DNA of 64,000 nucleotides from Bacillota bacterium (lineage in GTDB: Bacteria; Bacillota; Ch66; Ch109), in the NCBI GenBank assembly GCA_013178275.1, contig JABLWZ010000018.1:28324-92323 (forward strand), given 5' to 3'. A program made the position numbers and the translations under genes. Of the stretch, positions 38,388 through 47,450 are shown one piece after another. The first letter of the stretch is position 1. Each line of letters starts with the position of its first letter. The notes under the pieces were generated by a model. The model was not told the origin of the DNA. It saw only the letters and a program-made list of their open reading frames with translations, and did no database searches.

Positions 38388-38421
38388 CACAAAAGTGCTG
38401 CTATCCGCCGGCAGCAGCACT
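38388..38421 (-). terminator. Hairpin between rpmF and plsX
   Basis: AGTGCTGCT and AGCAGCACT make a 9-bp stem with TTTTGT after it on the minus strand. It probably ends part of the yceD-rpmF transcripts and lowers expression of plsX. Confidence 0.55.
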
Positions 38422-38443
38422 CCTGTCAAAAAGAAACTTCCCG

Positions 38444-38617
38444 CTAAACTTCCTGGACTTGCCGGCCGTTGTACTGACCGCACTTGGGGCATAAACGGTG
38501 CGGCACCGTCAGTTCGTGGCACTGGGGACATTCAACCAGACTGGGGGCAGTGGCTTTCATCGACGACCGCCTTTGACTGGTTTTGCTTTTTGACCTTCTG
38601 CGCTTGGGAACTCCCAT
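38444..38617 (-). CDS. rpmF: Ribosomal protein bL32
   Basis: A 57-residue protein of the large ribosomal subunit, beginning MGVPKRRRSKSKTSQRRSS and carrying the zinc-type CPQCHE...CPKCGQYNG pattern near the C-terminus. ATG 38617 is preceded by AAAGGGGG. It lies 13 bp after yceD, an almost universal pairing, and before plsX. Confidence 0.96.
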   Translation of the reverse strand: MGVPKRRRSKSKTSQRRSSMKATAPSLVECPQCHELTVPHRLCPKCGQYNGRQVQEV

Positions 38618-38630
38618 CCTTGCACCCCCT

Positions 38631-39167
38631 TTAATCCGATGACCCCAGAAGCCCTCGCAAGACTTCCATTCTAGGATCTATTGTGGTTTCTTCACACCCG
38701 CAGGCTCCAAGGTTCAAGTCCTTTCCGCACATCGAGCACAGCCCCTTGCAGTCCTCCCGGCACACCGGTTTCATCGGCAGCGACACCAGGAGGTGTTCGG
38801 CGACCAGCTCGCCGATGTCGAACGGCTGATCCTTATAGACCTGATAATACTCCTCGTCATCCGCTTCCAGGTCGTTCTCTATGCCCAGTTCGGCGAGATC
38901 GTCCTGATGGACAAAGGCCAGGTTCAGCTTCAGATGCAGCGGATACTCGATCGGGGCCAGGCAGCAGCTGCATTCCAGCCGGACGGTAGAAGACGCCGCA
39001 AGGTCCACCAGGATCACGTTCCCGGTGTTGACGGCCTCCACTTCCACGGTCAGCGGCTCGACAAAGCCCACATCCTCGTACTCGGTCTTGAGAGCCGGCA
39101 GAGCTTCCTCGAAACGGTACTGCTGCTTCCCTCCCTGCCGCCTGAGTGAAGCCAGGTCAAGAAACAA
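38631..39167 (-). CDS. YceD/DUF177 family protein
   Basis: This 178-residue acidic protein of the DUF177 family precedes rpmF in most bacteria and is linked to 23S rRNA accumulation and ribosome assembly in plants and E. coli. RLECSCCLAPIEYPL in the middle and CREDCKGLCSMCGKDLN near the C-terminus are family marks. The start is TTG 39167 with GGTGAT seven bases upstream. It is transcribed from a perfect sigma-A promoter just upstream. Confidence 0.92.
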   Translation of the reverse strand: MFLDLASLRRQGGKQQYRFEEALPALKTEYEDVGFVEPLTVEVEAVNTGNVILVDLAASSTVRLECSCCLAPIEYPLHLKLNLAFVHQDDLAELGIENDLEADDEEYYQVYKDQPFDIGELVAEHLLVSLPMKPVCREDCKGLCSMCGKDLNLGACGCEETTIDPRMEVLRGLLGSSD

Positions 39168-39196
39168 GAGAAATCACCAGCCTTTTGCCATCGTTA

Positions 39197-39225
39197 ATTA
39201 TACAAACGCCTACCGGCTTTGTCAA
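39197..39225 (-). promoter_or_regulatory. Consensus sigma-A promoter of yceD-rpmF
   Basis: On the minus strand TTGACA (39220-39225), a 17-base spacer and TATAAT (39197-39202) match the housekeeping consensus exactly. It lies 30 bp upstream of the yceD start codon, as expected for a strongly expressed ribosomal gene. Confidence 0.85.
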
Positions 39226-39259
39226 GGAAGCCCAGGAGCTTTTCCCCGACCAAATCTTC

Positions 39260-39799
39260 TTACTTATAACCGTCGACCAGCACCTTCAGGGCCCCGGTAT
39301 CGATGTCGACGATCAGCCCGTGGATAGGGGTTCCCGCCGGGATCAGCGGGGACTGCTTCAGCTCCTCCACCACCTTGACCACGTTGCCTTCCTCACTGTC
39401 GATAAGCCCCAGCCACTTCTTCAGGTCGATCGAATCCAGCAGTTCGCGTTTGACCCCCTTGTGCACCATTTCCTCCACCAGTTCGTCCACCTTGGCGTGG
39501 GCCATGCCGCACCGGGTATGTCCGATAATCATTACCTCTTCCGCGCCGAGTTCGTAGATAGCTACCAGTACGCTGCGGAGAACGTCATTGCTCCCCTCCA
39601 CTATAGTATTCCCCGCGTTCTTGATCATCTTCGCGTCGCCGCGGGAAATACCCATCGCCGGTTCGAGAAAATCCACCAGGCGGGTATCCATGCAGGTTAC
39701 CACCGCCAGCTTCTCCTTGGGTCGAGCTGTCATCTGTTCGGGCTTGAACTCGGCCACAAACCTCCGGTTAGCCTCCAGTACCCGGTCCAGCAGTGTCAT
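39260..39799 (-). CDS. Beta-class carbonic anhydrase
   Basis: A 179-residue beta-carbonic anhydrase of the small clade found in Gram-positives and mycobacteria. The zinc and active-site residues are C36, D38 and R40 in TCMDTR, and H94 and C97 in GHTRCG. It interconverts carbon dioxide and bicarbonate. GGAGG precedes ATG 39799. It stands between ackA and yceD, a place where relatives have other genes, and may supply bicarbonate for biotin enzymes, though that link is inference. Confidence 0.93.
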   Translation of the reverse strand: MTLLDRVLEANRRFVAEFKPEQMTARPKEKLAVVTCMDTRLVDFLEPAMGISRGDAKMIKNAGNTIVEGSNDVLRSVLVAIYELGAEEVMIIGHTRCGMAHAKVDELVEEMVHKGVKRELLDSIDLKKWLGLIDSEEGNVVKVVEELKQSPLIPAGTPIHGLIVDIDTGALKVLVDGYK

Positions 39800-39861
39800 A
39801 CGTTCTCCTCCATCCTTTTTCTTATTGCACCTTTTTTAATTAACTCCTCAATATACAGCAT

Positions 39862-39892
39862 TCCCCCAGGCAGGCCCTGAGGGAATGCGTAA
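39862..39892 (-). terminator. Hairpin after ackA
   Basis: GCATTCCCCCAGG and CCTGAGGGAATGC form a long stem with one unpaired base about 20 bp after the ackA stop. No T-run follows, so it may be a stabilising end rather than a full terminator. Confidence 0.45.
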
Positions 39893-39912
39893 GGTTTGAG
39901 CTTTGAAAACCC

Positions 39913-41115
39913 CTATTTGGCGAGGGCGTATGTATCGCGGGCGATAACCAGCTCCTCGTTGGTGGGGATCACGAAGATGCGGACCTTGGAGTCTTTGGTG
40001 GCGACGTCCACTTCCTTGCCCCGCACCTTGTTCGCTTCATTGTCCATCTTGATGCCCAGGAATTCCATATCCTCGCAGATCATCTGCCGGATGGGGATGC
40101 CGTTCTCGCCCAGGCCAGCGGTGAACACGATACAGTCGCAGCCGTTCAGCAGCGCCATGTATGCACCGATGTAGGCCTTTACGCGATTGGCGTAGACCTG
40201 AAGGGTGAGCTGGGCCCGCTTGTTTCCTTCCGCAGCGGCGTCCCCGATGTCACGGAAGTCGTTGCTGACGCCGGAGAGTCCGAGCGCACCGGCCTTCTTG
40301 TTCAGGTAGTTGTTGATCTCCGCGGGTCCCATGTTGAGTTTGTCCATGATGAAGAACACGATCGCCGGGTCGATGTCGCCGCAGCGGGTCCCCATGACCA
40401 GACCTTCCAGCGGGGTGAAGCCCATGGAGGTGTCGATCACCTTGCCGCCGTCCACAGCCGCCATGCTGGCGCCGTTGCCCAGGTGCAGGGTGATGATCTT
40501 GGTGTCCTCGACCTTTTTGCCCAGCATCGCAGCAGCGCGCTGAGTCACGTAGAAGTGCGAGGTGCCGTGGAAACCATAACGGCGGACCTTGAACTTATCG
40601 TACAGCTCATAGGGCAGAGCGTACATGAAGTTTTCCGCCTTCATGGTCTGGTGGAAAGCGGTGTCGAACACGGCCACGTGCGGTACGTTCGGCATCAGCG
40701 CCTGGCAGGCCTCGATCCCCATCAGGTTGGGAGGATTGTGCAGCGGAGCGATGTCGAAGCAGTCACGGATGACCTGTTTGACCTCATCGGTGATCAGCAC
40801 CGACTCGGCGAAGGTCTCGCCGCCGTGCACCACCCGATGGCCTACCGCTTTGATCTCCGAAAGGTCTTTGATTACGCCGTACTCCGGATGGACCAGGGTT
40901 TCCAGCACCAGCTTCATACCTTCGGTATGGTCCGGCATATCCTTCTCGATAACCACATCAGCAGCACCGTTGGTCCGCTTGTGAGTCAGTACAGTGGCAG
41001 GAATGCCCACGCGGTCCATAAGCCCGCTGGCGAGAACCTTTTCATTTTCCATATCGAAAACCTGATACTTGATCGAAGAACTACCAGCATTTACCACTAA
41101 AACGTTGAAACTCAT
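39913..41115 (-). CDS. ackA: Acetate kinase
   Basis: The 400-residue enzyme makes ATP and acetate from acetyl phosphate. VLVVNAGSSSIKYQVFD at the N-terminus, GHRVVHGGE, the FDTAFHQTM segment and ITLHLGNGASMAAVDGG identify it. GAGGGAGGG precedes ATG 41115. It follows pta by about 100 bp and completes the route from acetyl-CoA of beta-oxidation to ATP. Confidence 0.97.
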   Translation of the reverse strand: MSFNVLVVNAGSSSIKYQVFDMENEKVLASGLMDRVGIPATVLTHKRTNGAADVVIEKDMPDHTEGMKLVLETLVHPEYGVIKDLSEIKAVGHRVVHGGETFAESVLITDEVKQVIRDCFDIAPLHNPPNLMGIEACQALMPNVPHVAVFDTAFHQTMKAENFMYALPYELYDKFKVRRYGFHGTSHFYVTQRAAAMLGKKVEDTKIITLHLGNGASMAAVDGGKVIDTSMGFTPLEGLVMGTRCGDIDPAIVFFIMDKLNMGPAEINNYLNKKAGALGLSGVSNDFRDIGDAAAEGNKRAQLTLQVYANRVKAYIGAYMALLNGCDCIVFTAGLGENGIPIRQMICEDMEFLGIKMDNEANKVRGKEVDVATKDSKVRIFVIPTNEELVIARDTYALAK

Positions 41116-41217
41116 CTAAACAAGACCCTCCCTCAAATTCTTCTCTTCGGGTTATAAAACTGAGGCCCATTCAAACCGAAACCGCTTGTTTCGCTCCCCT
41201 TCCACCTCCCAGAGTAG

Positions 41218-42213
41218 TTATTGGGCCTTAACCGCCGTCATCGCGACCACGTTAACAACATCCTCTACGCTGCAGCCCCGAGACAGGTCGTTGACCGGTT
41301 TGGCCATCCCCTGCAGGATGGGACCGATAGCTTCCGCCTTCGCCATACGCTGCACCAGCTTGTACCCAATGTTGCCGGCCTGCAGGTCGGGGAAGATAAG
41401 TACATTGGCCTTGCCGGCAACCGTGCTGCCGGGGGCCTTGGAGGCTCCCACCTTGGGAACCAGCGCCGCGTCGGCCTGGAACTCACCATCGACCGCCAGC
41501 TCGGGCCAGCGCTGTTTGGCGATTTCAGTGGCCTTGATAACCTTGTCAACCAGCTCGTGATCAGCGCTGCCCTTGGTCGAGAAAGAAAGCATCCCGATCA
41601 CCGGGTCGCTGATCCCCGCCAGCTTACGCGCGGTTTCGGTAGACTGGAAGGCGAACTCGGCCAGCTGTTCCGCCGTCGGATTGGGGGTAACCGCACAGTC
41701 GGCGAAAACAAACAGGCCCCGGTCACCAAACTCGCACTCGGGTACGATCATGATGAAGGCGCCGGAGACGGAGTTCATCCCAGGAGCGGTGCGGATTATC
41801 TGCAGAGCGGGCCGCAGCACGTCGCCAGTGGTGTTGCGGGCGCCGGCCACCTCTCCGTCGGCTACATTCTTGTATACACACATGGAGCCGAAGTAGAGCG
41901 GATCGGACATCAGGGCCTGGGCCTTGTCGATCGTCATCCCCTTGCTCTTGCGCATCTCGTAGAATTCGTTGACGAAACCTTCATAGTACTTGGAGTTCTT
42001 GGGATCAATAATTTCAGCCCCGGAAATATTGGCTCCTACCTTGCCCGCCACCGCGGCGATCTCATTCGGGTCACCCAACAGGATCGGGTTGGCGAGCTGC
42101 TCCTTAATTATAATCTCTGTGGCCTTGACCGTTCTCTCTTCGGTCCCCTCTGGTAACACGATGGTTTTACGATTGCTGCGAGCCTTATCTCTAATCTGCT
42201 CGAGCAGGGTCAT
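41218..42213 (-). CDS. pta: Phosphate acetyltransferase
   Basis: A 331-residue short-form Pta, converting acetyl-CoA and phosphate to acetyl phosphate. MTLLEQIRDKARSNRKTIVL, VNGDPNE-like LGDPNEIAA, and NVLIFPDLQAGNIGYKL are family segments; the C-terminal SRGCSVEDVVNV is typical. AAAGGAGG precedes ATG 42213. It is upstream of ackA. Confidence 0.96.
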   Translation of the reverse strand: MTLLEQIRDKARSNRKTIVLPEGTEERTVKATEIIIKEQLANPILLGDPNEIAAVAGKVGANISGAEIIDPKNSKYYEGFVNEFYEMRKSKGMTIDKAQALMSDPLYFGSMCVYKNVADGEVAGARNTTGDVLRPALQIIRTAPGMNSVSGAFIMIVPECEFGDRGLFVFADCAVTPNPTAEQLAEFAFQSTETARKLAGISDPVIGMLSFSTKGSADHELVDKVIKATEIAKQRWPELAVDGEFQADAALVPKVGASKAPGSTVAGKANVLIFPDLQAGNIGYKLVQRMAKAEAIGPILQGMAKPVNDLSRGCSVEDVVNVVAMTAVKAQ

Positions 42214-42294
42214 AAGAACGCCTCCTTTTCTTTAATCATTCCCTGGTAAATTCCCCGGAAATCCCCAAAATCTATTATAACTTACTATAGTACT

Positions 42295-43242
42295 TTATGG
42301 AACAATGAAATTTGGAAAACCCATAACCCCCAGAGCCGTACGTATCTGGGGAAGAGCCTCCTCGGCGGCCTCCCGACCCAGGTTTATAAGATCCTGGGCC
42401 AGATCGAAGCGCGTAATTCCAAAATGGCCCACTTTCGGCTGAATTATCACATCAGCGTTGGATATATAGCTGTCCTGAAGCTGCTTCTCCAGCAGCTCTA
42501 TCGACTGCATGATCACCCCCAGGGTGTGATTGATCTCTACCTCCCGGCCCCCAAAGTTCACATCAACGCCGATCACAAAATCCGCTCCCAGCTCGCGGGC
42601 GGTGTTGACCGGCAGCCTTTCGGTGACCGCCCCGTCCACCATCCACCGGCCGTCACGCTGGACCGGGCAGAACACCCCGGGTATCGAGATGCTGGCGCGG
42701 AGCGCCTCCGCAACCTCCCCCTGGTTGATGATCACCCTCTCCCCCGCCTCCAGGTCCGTGGCCACCACCGCCAGCGGCAGCGAAAGGTCCGAAAAGCTCT
42801 TGCCCTGGGTCAGCAGATGCAGAAACTGGTAGATCTTATTTCCCTTGATAAAACCCAGCCTCGGCACCTGGGGGTCGAGCAGGCTCCGGAAATCTATCTC
42901 GACCACTATTTTCCCCAAAAACCGCATGTCCAGCCCGACTGCCAGGAAGGCCCCGGCAACCGCCCCGATGCTGCTTCCGGTCACCATGTGGATGGGCACC
43001 CCGGCCTCCTGAAGGACCTGGATCACGCCTATATGCGCCAGGCCGCGGGCGCTGCCGGCCCCGAGCGCCAGGGCCACCTTTGCGGTTCCGTTTCCCCTTA
43101 TTCCTTCCATCCTCATCCTAAAACAGGTATATAAAGGTACCAAAGCCAATAAATCTAGTATATAGAAAAGGATATAAAAAATCCATAACCCCACGGTTTT
43201 ATAGCCAAAAATACCGGGTCCGAAGAAAGCAGGTGCCGCCAT
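42295..43242 (-). CDS. Patatin-like phospholipase family protein, membrane-anchored
   Basis: This 315-residue protein has an N-terminal hydrophobic segment (LWIFYILFYILDLLALVPL) followed by a patatin domain with GAGSARGLAHIGV, the nucleophile serine in TGSSIGAV and the aspartate in DGAV. It is close to the RssA/YlbK type of the rpoS/ylb neighbourhood, and probably hydrolyses acyl esters at the membrane. ATG 43242, with GGAGG before it, is preferred to ATG 43275. Its start codon overlaps that of the divergent ylbJ gene at the same CATG. Confidence 0.9.
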   Translation of the reverse strand: MAAPAFFGPGIFGYKTVGLWIFYILFYILDLLALVPLYTCFRMRMEGIRGNGTAKVALALGAGSARGLAHIGVIQVLQEAGVPIHMVTGSSIGAVAGAFLAVGLDMRFLGKIVVEIDFRSLLDPQVPRLGFIKGNKIYQFLHLLTQGKSFSDLSLPLAVVATDLEAGERVIINQGEVAEALRASISIPGVFCPVQRDGRWMVDGAVTERLPVNTARELGADFVIGVDVNFGGREVEINHTLGVIMQSIELLEKQLQDSYISNADVIIQPKVGHFGITRFDLAQDLINLGREAAEEALPQIRTALGVMGFPNFIVP

Positions 43243-44494
43243 GTCCCCGACCTCCGCCGCCGTGAGGACTTCCAACTACACAACCCTGCTGGCCGCCGGG
43301 GCGTCGCTCTTCGCGGCCCTGGGGATGGTCTTCTTCCCCCTGGAGGTCTTCTCCGCCTCCACCCAGGGGATCTGGCTCTGGTGGGAGGTGGTCCTCCCCT
43401 CCATCCTCCCCTTCCTCATCATCGCCGAGATAATGATCGGGCTCGGTATCCTGGACTTTCTCGGGGCCCTGCTGGAGCCGCTGATGCGCCCGCTCTTCAA
43501 CCTTCCCGGGTCCGCCGCCTTCGTAGTCGCGATGGGGTTCACCTCGGGGTTCCCGGTGGGGGCCTACCTGACCGGCCGGCTGCGGAGCGCCGGGCACTGC
43601 TCTCGGCTGGAAGGAGAGAGGCTGCTCAGCTTTACCAACAACGCCAGCCCCCTGTTCATGCTGGCCGCGGTGCCGATAGGGATGCTGGGGATGCCCGCGC
43701 TGGGCGTCTACCTGGCGGCCGTCAACTACGGGGTCAGCCTGCTGATAGGGATACTCTTCCGCTTTTACGGCAGCGGGCAGCCGTCCCCCGTCTCCTGGAG
43801 GGGCGGCACCATCGGTTACGGCCGGGGCGCGCTGCAGGCGCTGCTGTCCGGCCGCAGGAAAGACGGCCGACCGCTGGGCCGGCTCATGGGAGACGCGGTC
43901 CGCACCAGCGTCATAAGCATATCCGTCATCGGTGGTTTCATCGTCTTTTTTTCGGTCCTGATCAGGCTCCTCGGGGTGCTGGGGGTCTGGGGGGGACTGG
44001 TGCGGTTCATGCAGGCCGCGCTTGGCGGACAGGTCCCCGCCGGGGTCCTGGAAGGGGTAAACACGGGCATCTGGGAGATGACCCTGGGGTGCCAGGCGGT
44101 CAGCGCCTCCGCCGCCCCAACGGCAATAAAAATAGCCCTGGTGGGCTTTATATTGGGCTGGGCCGGGCTCGCCATCCACGCCCAGGTCGTCAGCATGATC
44201 GCCGACACCGACCTGCGCTACGGCCCCTTTATCCTCTCCCGCCTGCTTCACGGCACGCTCTCGGCGGTAATCCTCTATCTCGGTTTTCACCTCAACCTGT
44301 TCGACCCCATGCAGCCCGTCGCCGCCCTGGCGGCCCCGGGCCCCGCTGTCGACTGGTTCACCTACCTCACCTGGTCCCTGAAGCTGACGGGCGGAACACT
44401 CGCCGTCCTGCTGCTCCTGGCCCTGGGGTGCGGGGCGCTGAAGGCCGGCCGGCCCACCCCCGCCTATCATACTAGGCGCCCTTGGTCTTCCTGA
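43241..44494 (+). CDS. ylbJ: Sporulation integral membrane protein YlbJ
   Basis: The 417-residue multi-pass membrane protein resembles Bacillus YlbJ, a sigma-E product needed for spore cortex formation and heat resistance. It has about eight hydrophobic segments and nucleoside-transporter-gate-like stretches (TSGFPVGAYLTGRL, SFTNNASPLFMLAAV, NTGIWEMTLGCQ). ATG 43241 lies opposite the patatin start. Its 3' end overlaps the convergent coiled-coil gene by 23 bases. YlbJ next to YlbK-like patatin and rsmD (YlbH) is the conserved ylb arrangement. Confidence 0.9.
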   Translation: MSPTSAAVRTSNYTTLLAAGASLFAALGMVFFPLEVFSASTQGIWLWWEVVLPSILPFLIIAEIMIGLGILDFLGALLEPLMRPLFNLPGSAAFVVAMGFTSGFPVGAYLTGRLRSAGHCSRLEGERLLSFTNNASPLFMLAAVPIGMLGMPALGVYLAAVNYGVSLLIGILFRFYGSGQPSPVSWRGGTIGYGRGALQALLSGRRKDGRPLGRLMGDAVRTSVISISVIGGFIVFFSVLIRLLGVLGVWGGLVRFMQAALGGQVPAGVLEGVNTGIWEMTLGCQAVSASAAPTAIKIALVGFILGWAGLAIHAQVVSMIADTDLRYGPFILSRLLHGTLSAVILYLGFHLNLFDPMQPVAALAAPGPAVDWFTYLTWSLKLTGGTLAVLLLLALGCGALKAGRPTPAYHTRRPWSS

Positions 44495-44945
44495 GTTCTT
44501 CCCTCCCGCTCTTGACCGCCCGAATGGACTGCTCCAGGTTGATCCCCGCTCTGTCCATTATCTCTTCCAATTCCCTCAACACGTCGTCAGCGTACTCGTT
44601 GGCCCCCTGGCGGATCTCCCTCGCCACCTTGCGAGCCTGCTCGATTATCTCCTCAGCGATGCTCTGTGCCTGTTTCGATACCTCGTGGTTCTCCACCATA
44701 CGGTTCATCTGCATCCGGGTCTCCTCCACCATGTGATCGGCCTCGTACTTGGCGTCGGTGATCACCCGCTCCCGGTCACGGTATATCCGCTTGGCCTCCT
44801 CGATCTCCTCCGGCAAGGCGTCCCTTATCTGGTCCAGGTAATCCAGCAACTGGTCGCCGTCCATTATGATCTTATCGGTCAGTGGAAGTCTCCTGCTGTT
44901 CTCAACGAACTGCTCCAACTCGTCCAGTAAAGCCATCAGCTTCAA
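44472..44945 (-). CDS. Coiled-coil protein of the ylb/rsmD locus
   Basis: This 157-residue charged protein is predicted to be almost wholly helical, with a long coiled coil (EEIEEAKRIYRDRERVITDAK through EIIEQARKVAREIRQG) similar to ATP synthase b-subunits and DivIVA-like proteins. Proteins of this kind follow rsmD in many Clostridia, but the function is not known. The TTG at 44945 overlaps the rsmD stop; ATG 44936 is an alternative start. Confidence 0.82.
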   Translation of the reverse strand: MKLMALLDELEQFVENSRRLPLTDKIIMDGDQLLDYLDQIRDALPEEIEEAKRIYRDRERVITDAKYEADHMVEETRMQMNRMVENHEVSKQAQSIAEEIIEQARKVAREIRQGANEYADDVLRELEEIMDRAGINLEQSIRAVKSGREELRKTKGA

Positions 44946-45523
44946 CCTAAAATCCCCCCATCATCCTCTGAATTAGCGAAAGCGTAAAAAATCAGATCAG
45001 TATCCCCGTAGTTTTGCCGCCGGTAGCAACGGAGCCGGCCCACTATCTCGGGTACTGCCTCGCGGGCGGCGGACTCTGCCACCACTATCCCCCGCGGAGC
45101 TACGATGTCCATCTTCGCCAGTTCCTCCAAGGTTGACGTAATCAATTCCCGTTTATAAGGCGGGTCCATGAAAACCAGGTCGAATCCCTGCCCCTTACGC
45201 TTCAGGTAAGCGATCGCCGGTCCCACGTCCGTCGTGATGACCTCGGCCTTTTCCGCGAGCCCGGTCTTCGCCAGGTTCGATCGGATCGCCTTTATCGCCG
45301 CCGGGTTGTTCTCCACCAGGACCGCGAAATCCGCCCCTCGGCTCAGGGCCTCGATCCCCACCGCACCGCTGCCCGCGAACAGGTCCAGCACCCGGCTGTC
45401 GATCACATAAGGGCTCAATATATTAAACAGGGCTTCCCGGACACGATCCGCGGTCGGCCGGGTCTGCCTTCCCGCAGGGGTCTGAAGGCGAAATCCCCGA
45501 TTGGCACCGGCAATTACGCGCAA
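44942..45523 (-). CDS. rsmD: 16S rRNA (guanine966-N2)-methyltransferase RsmD
   Basis: A 193-residue class I methyltransferase. LRVIAGANRGFRLQTP at the N-terminus, the SAM motif VLDLFAGSGAVGIEALSRGA and the catalytic motif FMDPPY identify RsmD, which methylates G966 of 16S rRNA. The start is TTG 45523, seven bases after GGAGG; the frame open to 45550 includes that ribosome site. In many relatives coaD follows; here it is missing from the window. Confidence 0.94.
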   Translation of the reverse strand: MRVIAGANRGFRLQTPAGRQTRPTADRVREALFNILSPYVIDSRVLDLFAGSGAVGIEALSRGADFAVLVENNPAAIKAIRSNLAKTGLAEKAEVITTDVGPAIAYLKRKGQGFDLVFMDPPYKRELITSTLEELAKMDIVAPRGIVVAESAAREAVPEIVGRLRCYRRQNYGDTDLIFYAFANSEDDGGILG

Positions 45524-45662
45524 AAAATTTCCTCCATTGAATGGAAGCATTATGAACGATTATAGCACAAGGTTGCCGAAAACTCGACAAATTTTTGTTT
45601 TTTGGATAATTTCTTCCAGCCGTGGAACACTTTTTATTAATAATATCAATGGAGGGATTTTC

Positions 45663-46625
45663 ATGTCTTTAGACCTCTTGCAGTCGGGCAAAATCCGCCT
45701 CGACCTGGCGCTGGAGATGCACGACCTGCTGCGCGGAGCCACCCAGCAGGAGGTGCCCGGGGTCAGGGAGGACAAGGAGCAGTTTCCAAACGCCACCGTC
45801 ACCACCATCACCATCATGAACTCCCAGGGGGCCCAGCTCATGAACCGCGCGGTAGGGACCTACATCACCATCGACTCCCCCGCCCTGCGCTACTTCGACC
45901 CCGCCATCCAGACCGAGATCAGCACCATCCTCGCCGACAAGCTCAAGGCCCTGCTCAAGCTGAGCAACACCTCCACCATCCTACTGGTGGGCCTGGGCAA
46001 CTGGAACGCCACCCCCGACGCCCTGGGGCCCAAGATAGTCGAGCAGAGCGTCGTCACCCGCCACCTCTTCACGCACGCCCCCGAGGCCCTCTCCCCGGGG
46101 ATGCGCAACGTCTGCGCCATCGCCCCCGGGGTCCTGGGCATCACCGGGATCGAGACCGCCGAGATACTCAGGGGAGTCGTCGAGAAGGTCCGCCCCGAGG
46201 TCATGATCGTGATCGACGCCCTCTCCGCCAAGAGCGTCGACCGCATCGGCAGCACCATCCAGATCGCCGACACCGGCATCTCGCCCGGCTCCGGGGTGGG
46301 CAACCAGCGCCAGGGGATCAACCAGGAGACCATGGGCTGCCCGGTCATCGCCGTTGGAGTCCCCACCGTCGTCCACGCCTCCATCATCATGAACGAGGCC
46401 ATCGAGAAGCTGATGCAGGAGATGAAGCTGTTCCAGGGGATGCGCCCCCCGGCGGTCGACAACTCCATCCGCGAGATCCTCACCCCCTTCGAGGGCAACC
46501 TCACCGTCACCCCCAAGGAGGTCGACTCCCTGATCCAGAACCTCTCCAAAACCATCGCGGGCGGGATCAACCAGGCCCTCCACCCGCAGGTCAATCCGGA
46601 TAACTTTGCGATGTATCTGCAGTAG
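45663..46625 (+). CDS. gpr: Germination protease (GPR)
   Basis: The 320-residue protein is the A25-family endopeptidase that breaks down small acid-soluble spore proteins at germination. The N-terminal region TDLALEMHD-like LDLALEMHDLLRGATQQEVPG and the segments LLVGLGNWNATPDALGP, MRNVCAIAPGVLGITGIET and IDALSAKSVDRIG are diagnostic. It is made as a zymogen that cleaves itself. ATG 45663 has GGAGGG upstream; the longer frame from 45501 runs into the rsmD leader. A clear forespore sigma-G promoter was not identified. Confidence 0.95.
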   Translation: MSLDLLQSGKIRLDLALEMHDLLRGATQQEVPGVREDKEQFPNATVTTITIMNSQGAQLMNRAVGTYITIDSPALRYFDPAIQTEISTILADKLKALLKLSNTSTILLVGLGNWNATPDALGPKIVEQSVVTRHLFTHAPEALSPGMRNVCAIAPGVLGITGIETAEILRGVVEKVRPEVMIVIDALSAKSVDRIGSTIQIADTGISPGSGVGNQRQGINQETMGCPVIAVGVPTVVHASIIMNEAIEKLMQEMKLFQGMRPPAVDNSIREILTPFEGNLTVTPKEVDSLIQNLSKTIAGGINQALHPQVNPDNFAMYLQ

Positions 46626-46649
46626 GGGGAAGTCATAGACGCATATAAT

Positions 46650-46680
46650 AAAAACCCTCGTGTTGAGCGAGGGTTTTTAT
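46650..46680. terminator. Terminator after gpr, bidirectional
   Basis: AAAACCCTCG and CGAGGGTTTT form a 10-bp stem with a 7-base loop and TTTTTAT after it on the plus strand; the A-run on the other side also serves the convergent toxin gene. Confidence 0.8.
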
Positions 46681-46751
46681 TGTATTCATGAAAAAAACCA
46701 CCTCACGGCAGTGTTAATTACACAAATTCTTAATTCATATATTTCCCTAAA

Positions 46752-47450
46752 CTAAAAACTAAAAGAAATTTCTCCATCAAAAAGGTTAGTATCTTTTTGA
46801 GTTAATTTCTGAATAAGGATTCCCTTTGCTTTCAATGGTTTTTCTATATATTCATTTACCCAAGCGGGTTGTAAATCATAGTTCAATGAATAGTATATGT
46901 CTTGATGATCTTTAGAAAAAACAATTAAAGGTTGATATTCACTACCTTCGAAATTTTCTTCGGAATTATCATAGACATTAATTACATCAGCTACTTCTAT
47001 GTATGCTGGTAGTAGCTCCATACATAACCCATATCGTCTTCTAACGTCGTCTTCTTTTACATCATGTCCACCTTTAGCAACACGTTTTTTTATGCGTTCT
47101 ATATTTATTTCAGGGTCTCTGGTGGTTACGAAAACAACTTCGATATAGTATCCTAACGCTTTAGCCCTTTTTAAAAAGGCAATCTTTTCGGGATCAGTAC
47201 CAACGGTTTCAAACGTAAATTTCTTATTCCAGAGTAAATGCATTTCACGTAATACTTGTAAATCCTTCTTTGCCTTCTTGTACCGATCGTTTACGTCTAA
47301 GATTTCCTTATACCTTTTTCTTTTAACCATTTCATCGGGACATAAATAAGGTTTTGGGAAACAAGAGAACACTTGGTATTCAGCGGCTAAACTTGATTTA
47401 CCAGAACCATTAGGCCCAACGAAAACTAGTATTATTGGTTTCCTACTCAT
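46752..47450 (-). CDS. Zeta-toxin-like P-loop kinase
   Basis: This 232-residue AT-rich gene encodes a P-loop protein with VGPNGSGKSSLAAEY (about residues 11-25), FTFETVGTDPEK near 79 and an arginine-bearing VTTRDPEINIERIKKRVAKGG near 108, the layout of zeta toxins and related proteins of unknown substrate. Zeta toxins phosphorylate UDP-N-acetylglucosamine. The upstream 70-residue gene overlaps it by 4 bases, so the two look like a toxin-antitoxin module. Base composition differs from the neighbours, which suggests transfer. Confidence 0.78.
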   Translation of the reverse strand: MSRKPIILVFVGPNGSGKSSLAAEYQVFSCFPKPYLCPDEMVKRKRYKEILDVNDRYKKAKKDLQVLREMHLLWNKKFTFETVGTDPEKIAFLKRAKALGYYIEVVFVTTRDPEINIERIKKRVAKGGHDVKEDDVRRRYGLCMELLPAYIEVADVINVYDNSEENFEGSEYQPLIVFSKDHQDIYYSLNYDLQPAWVNEYIEKPLKAKGILIQKLTQKDTNLFDGEISFSF

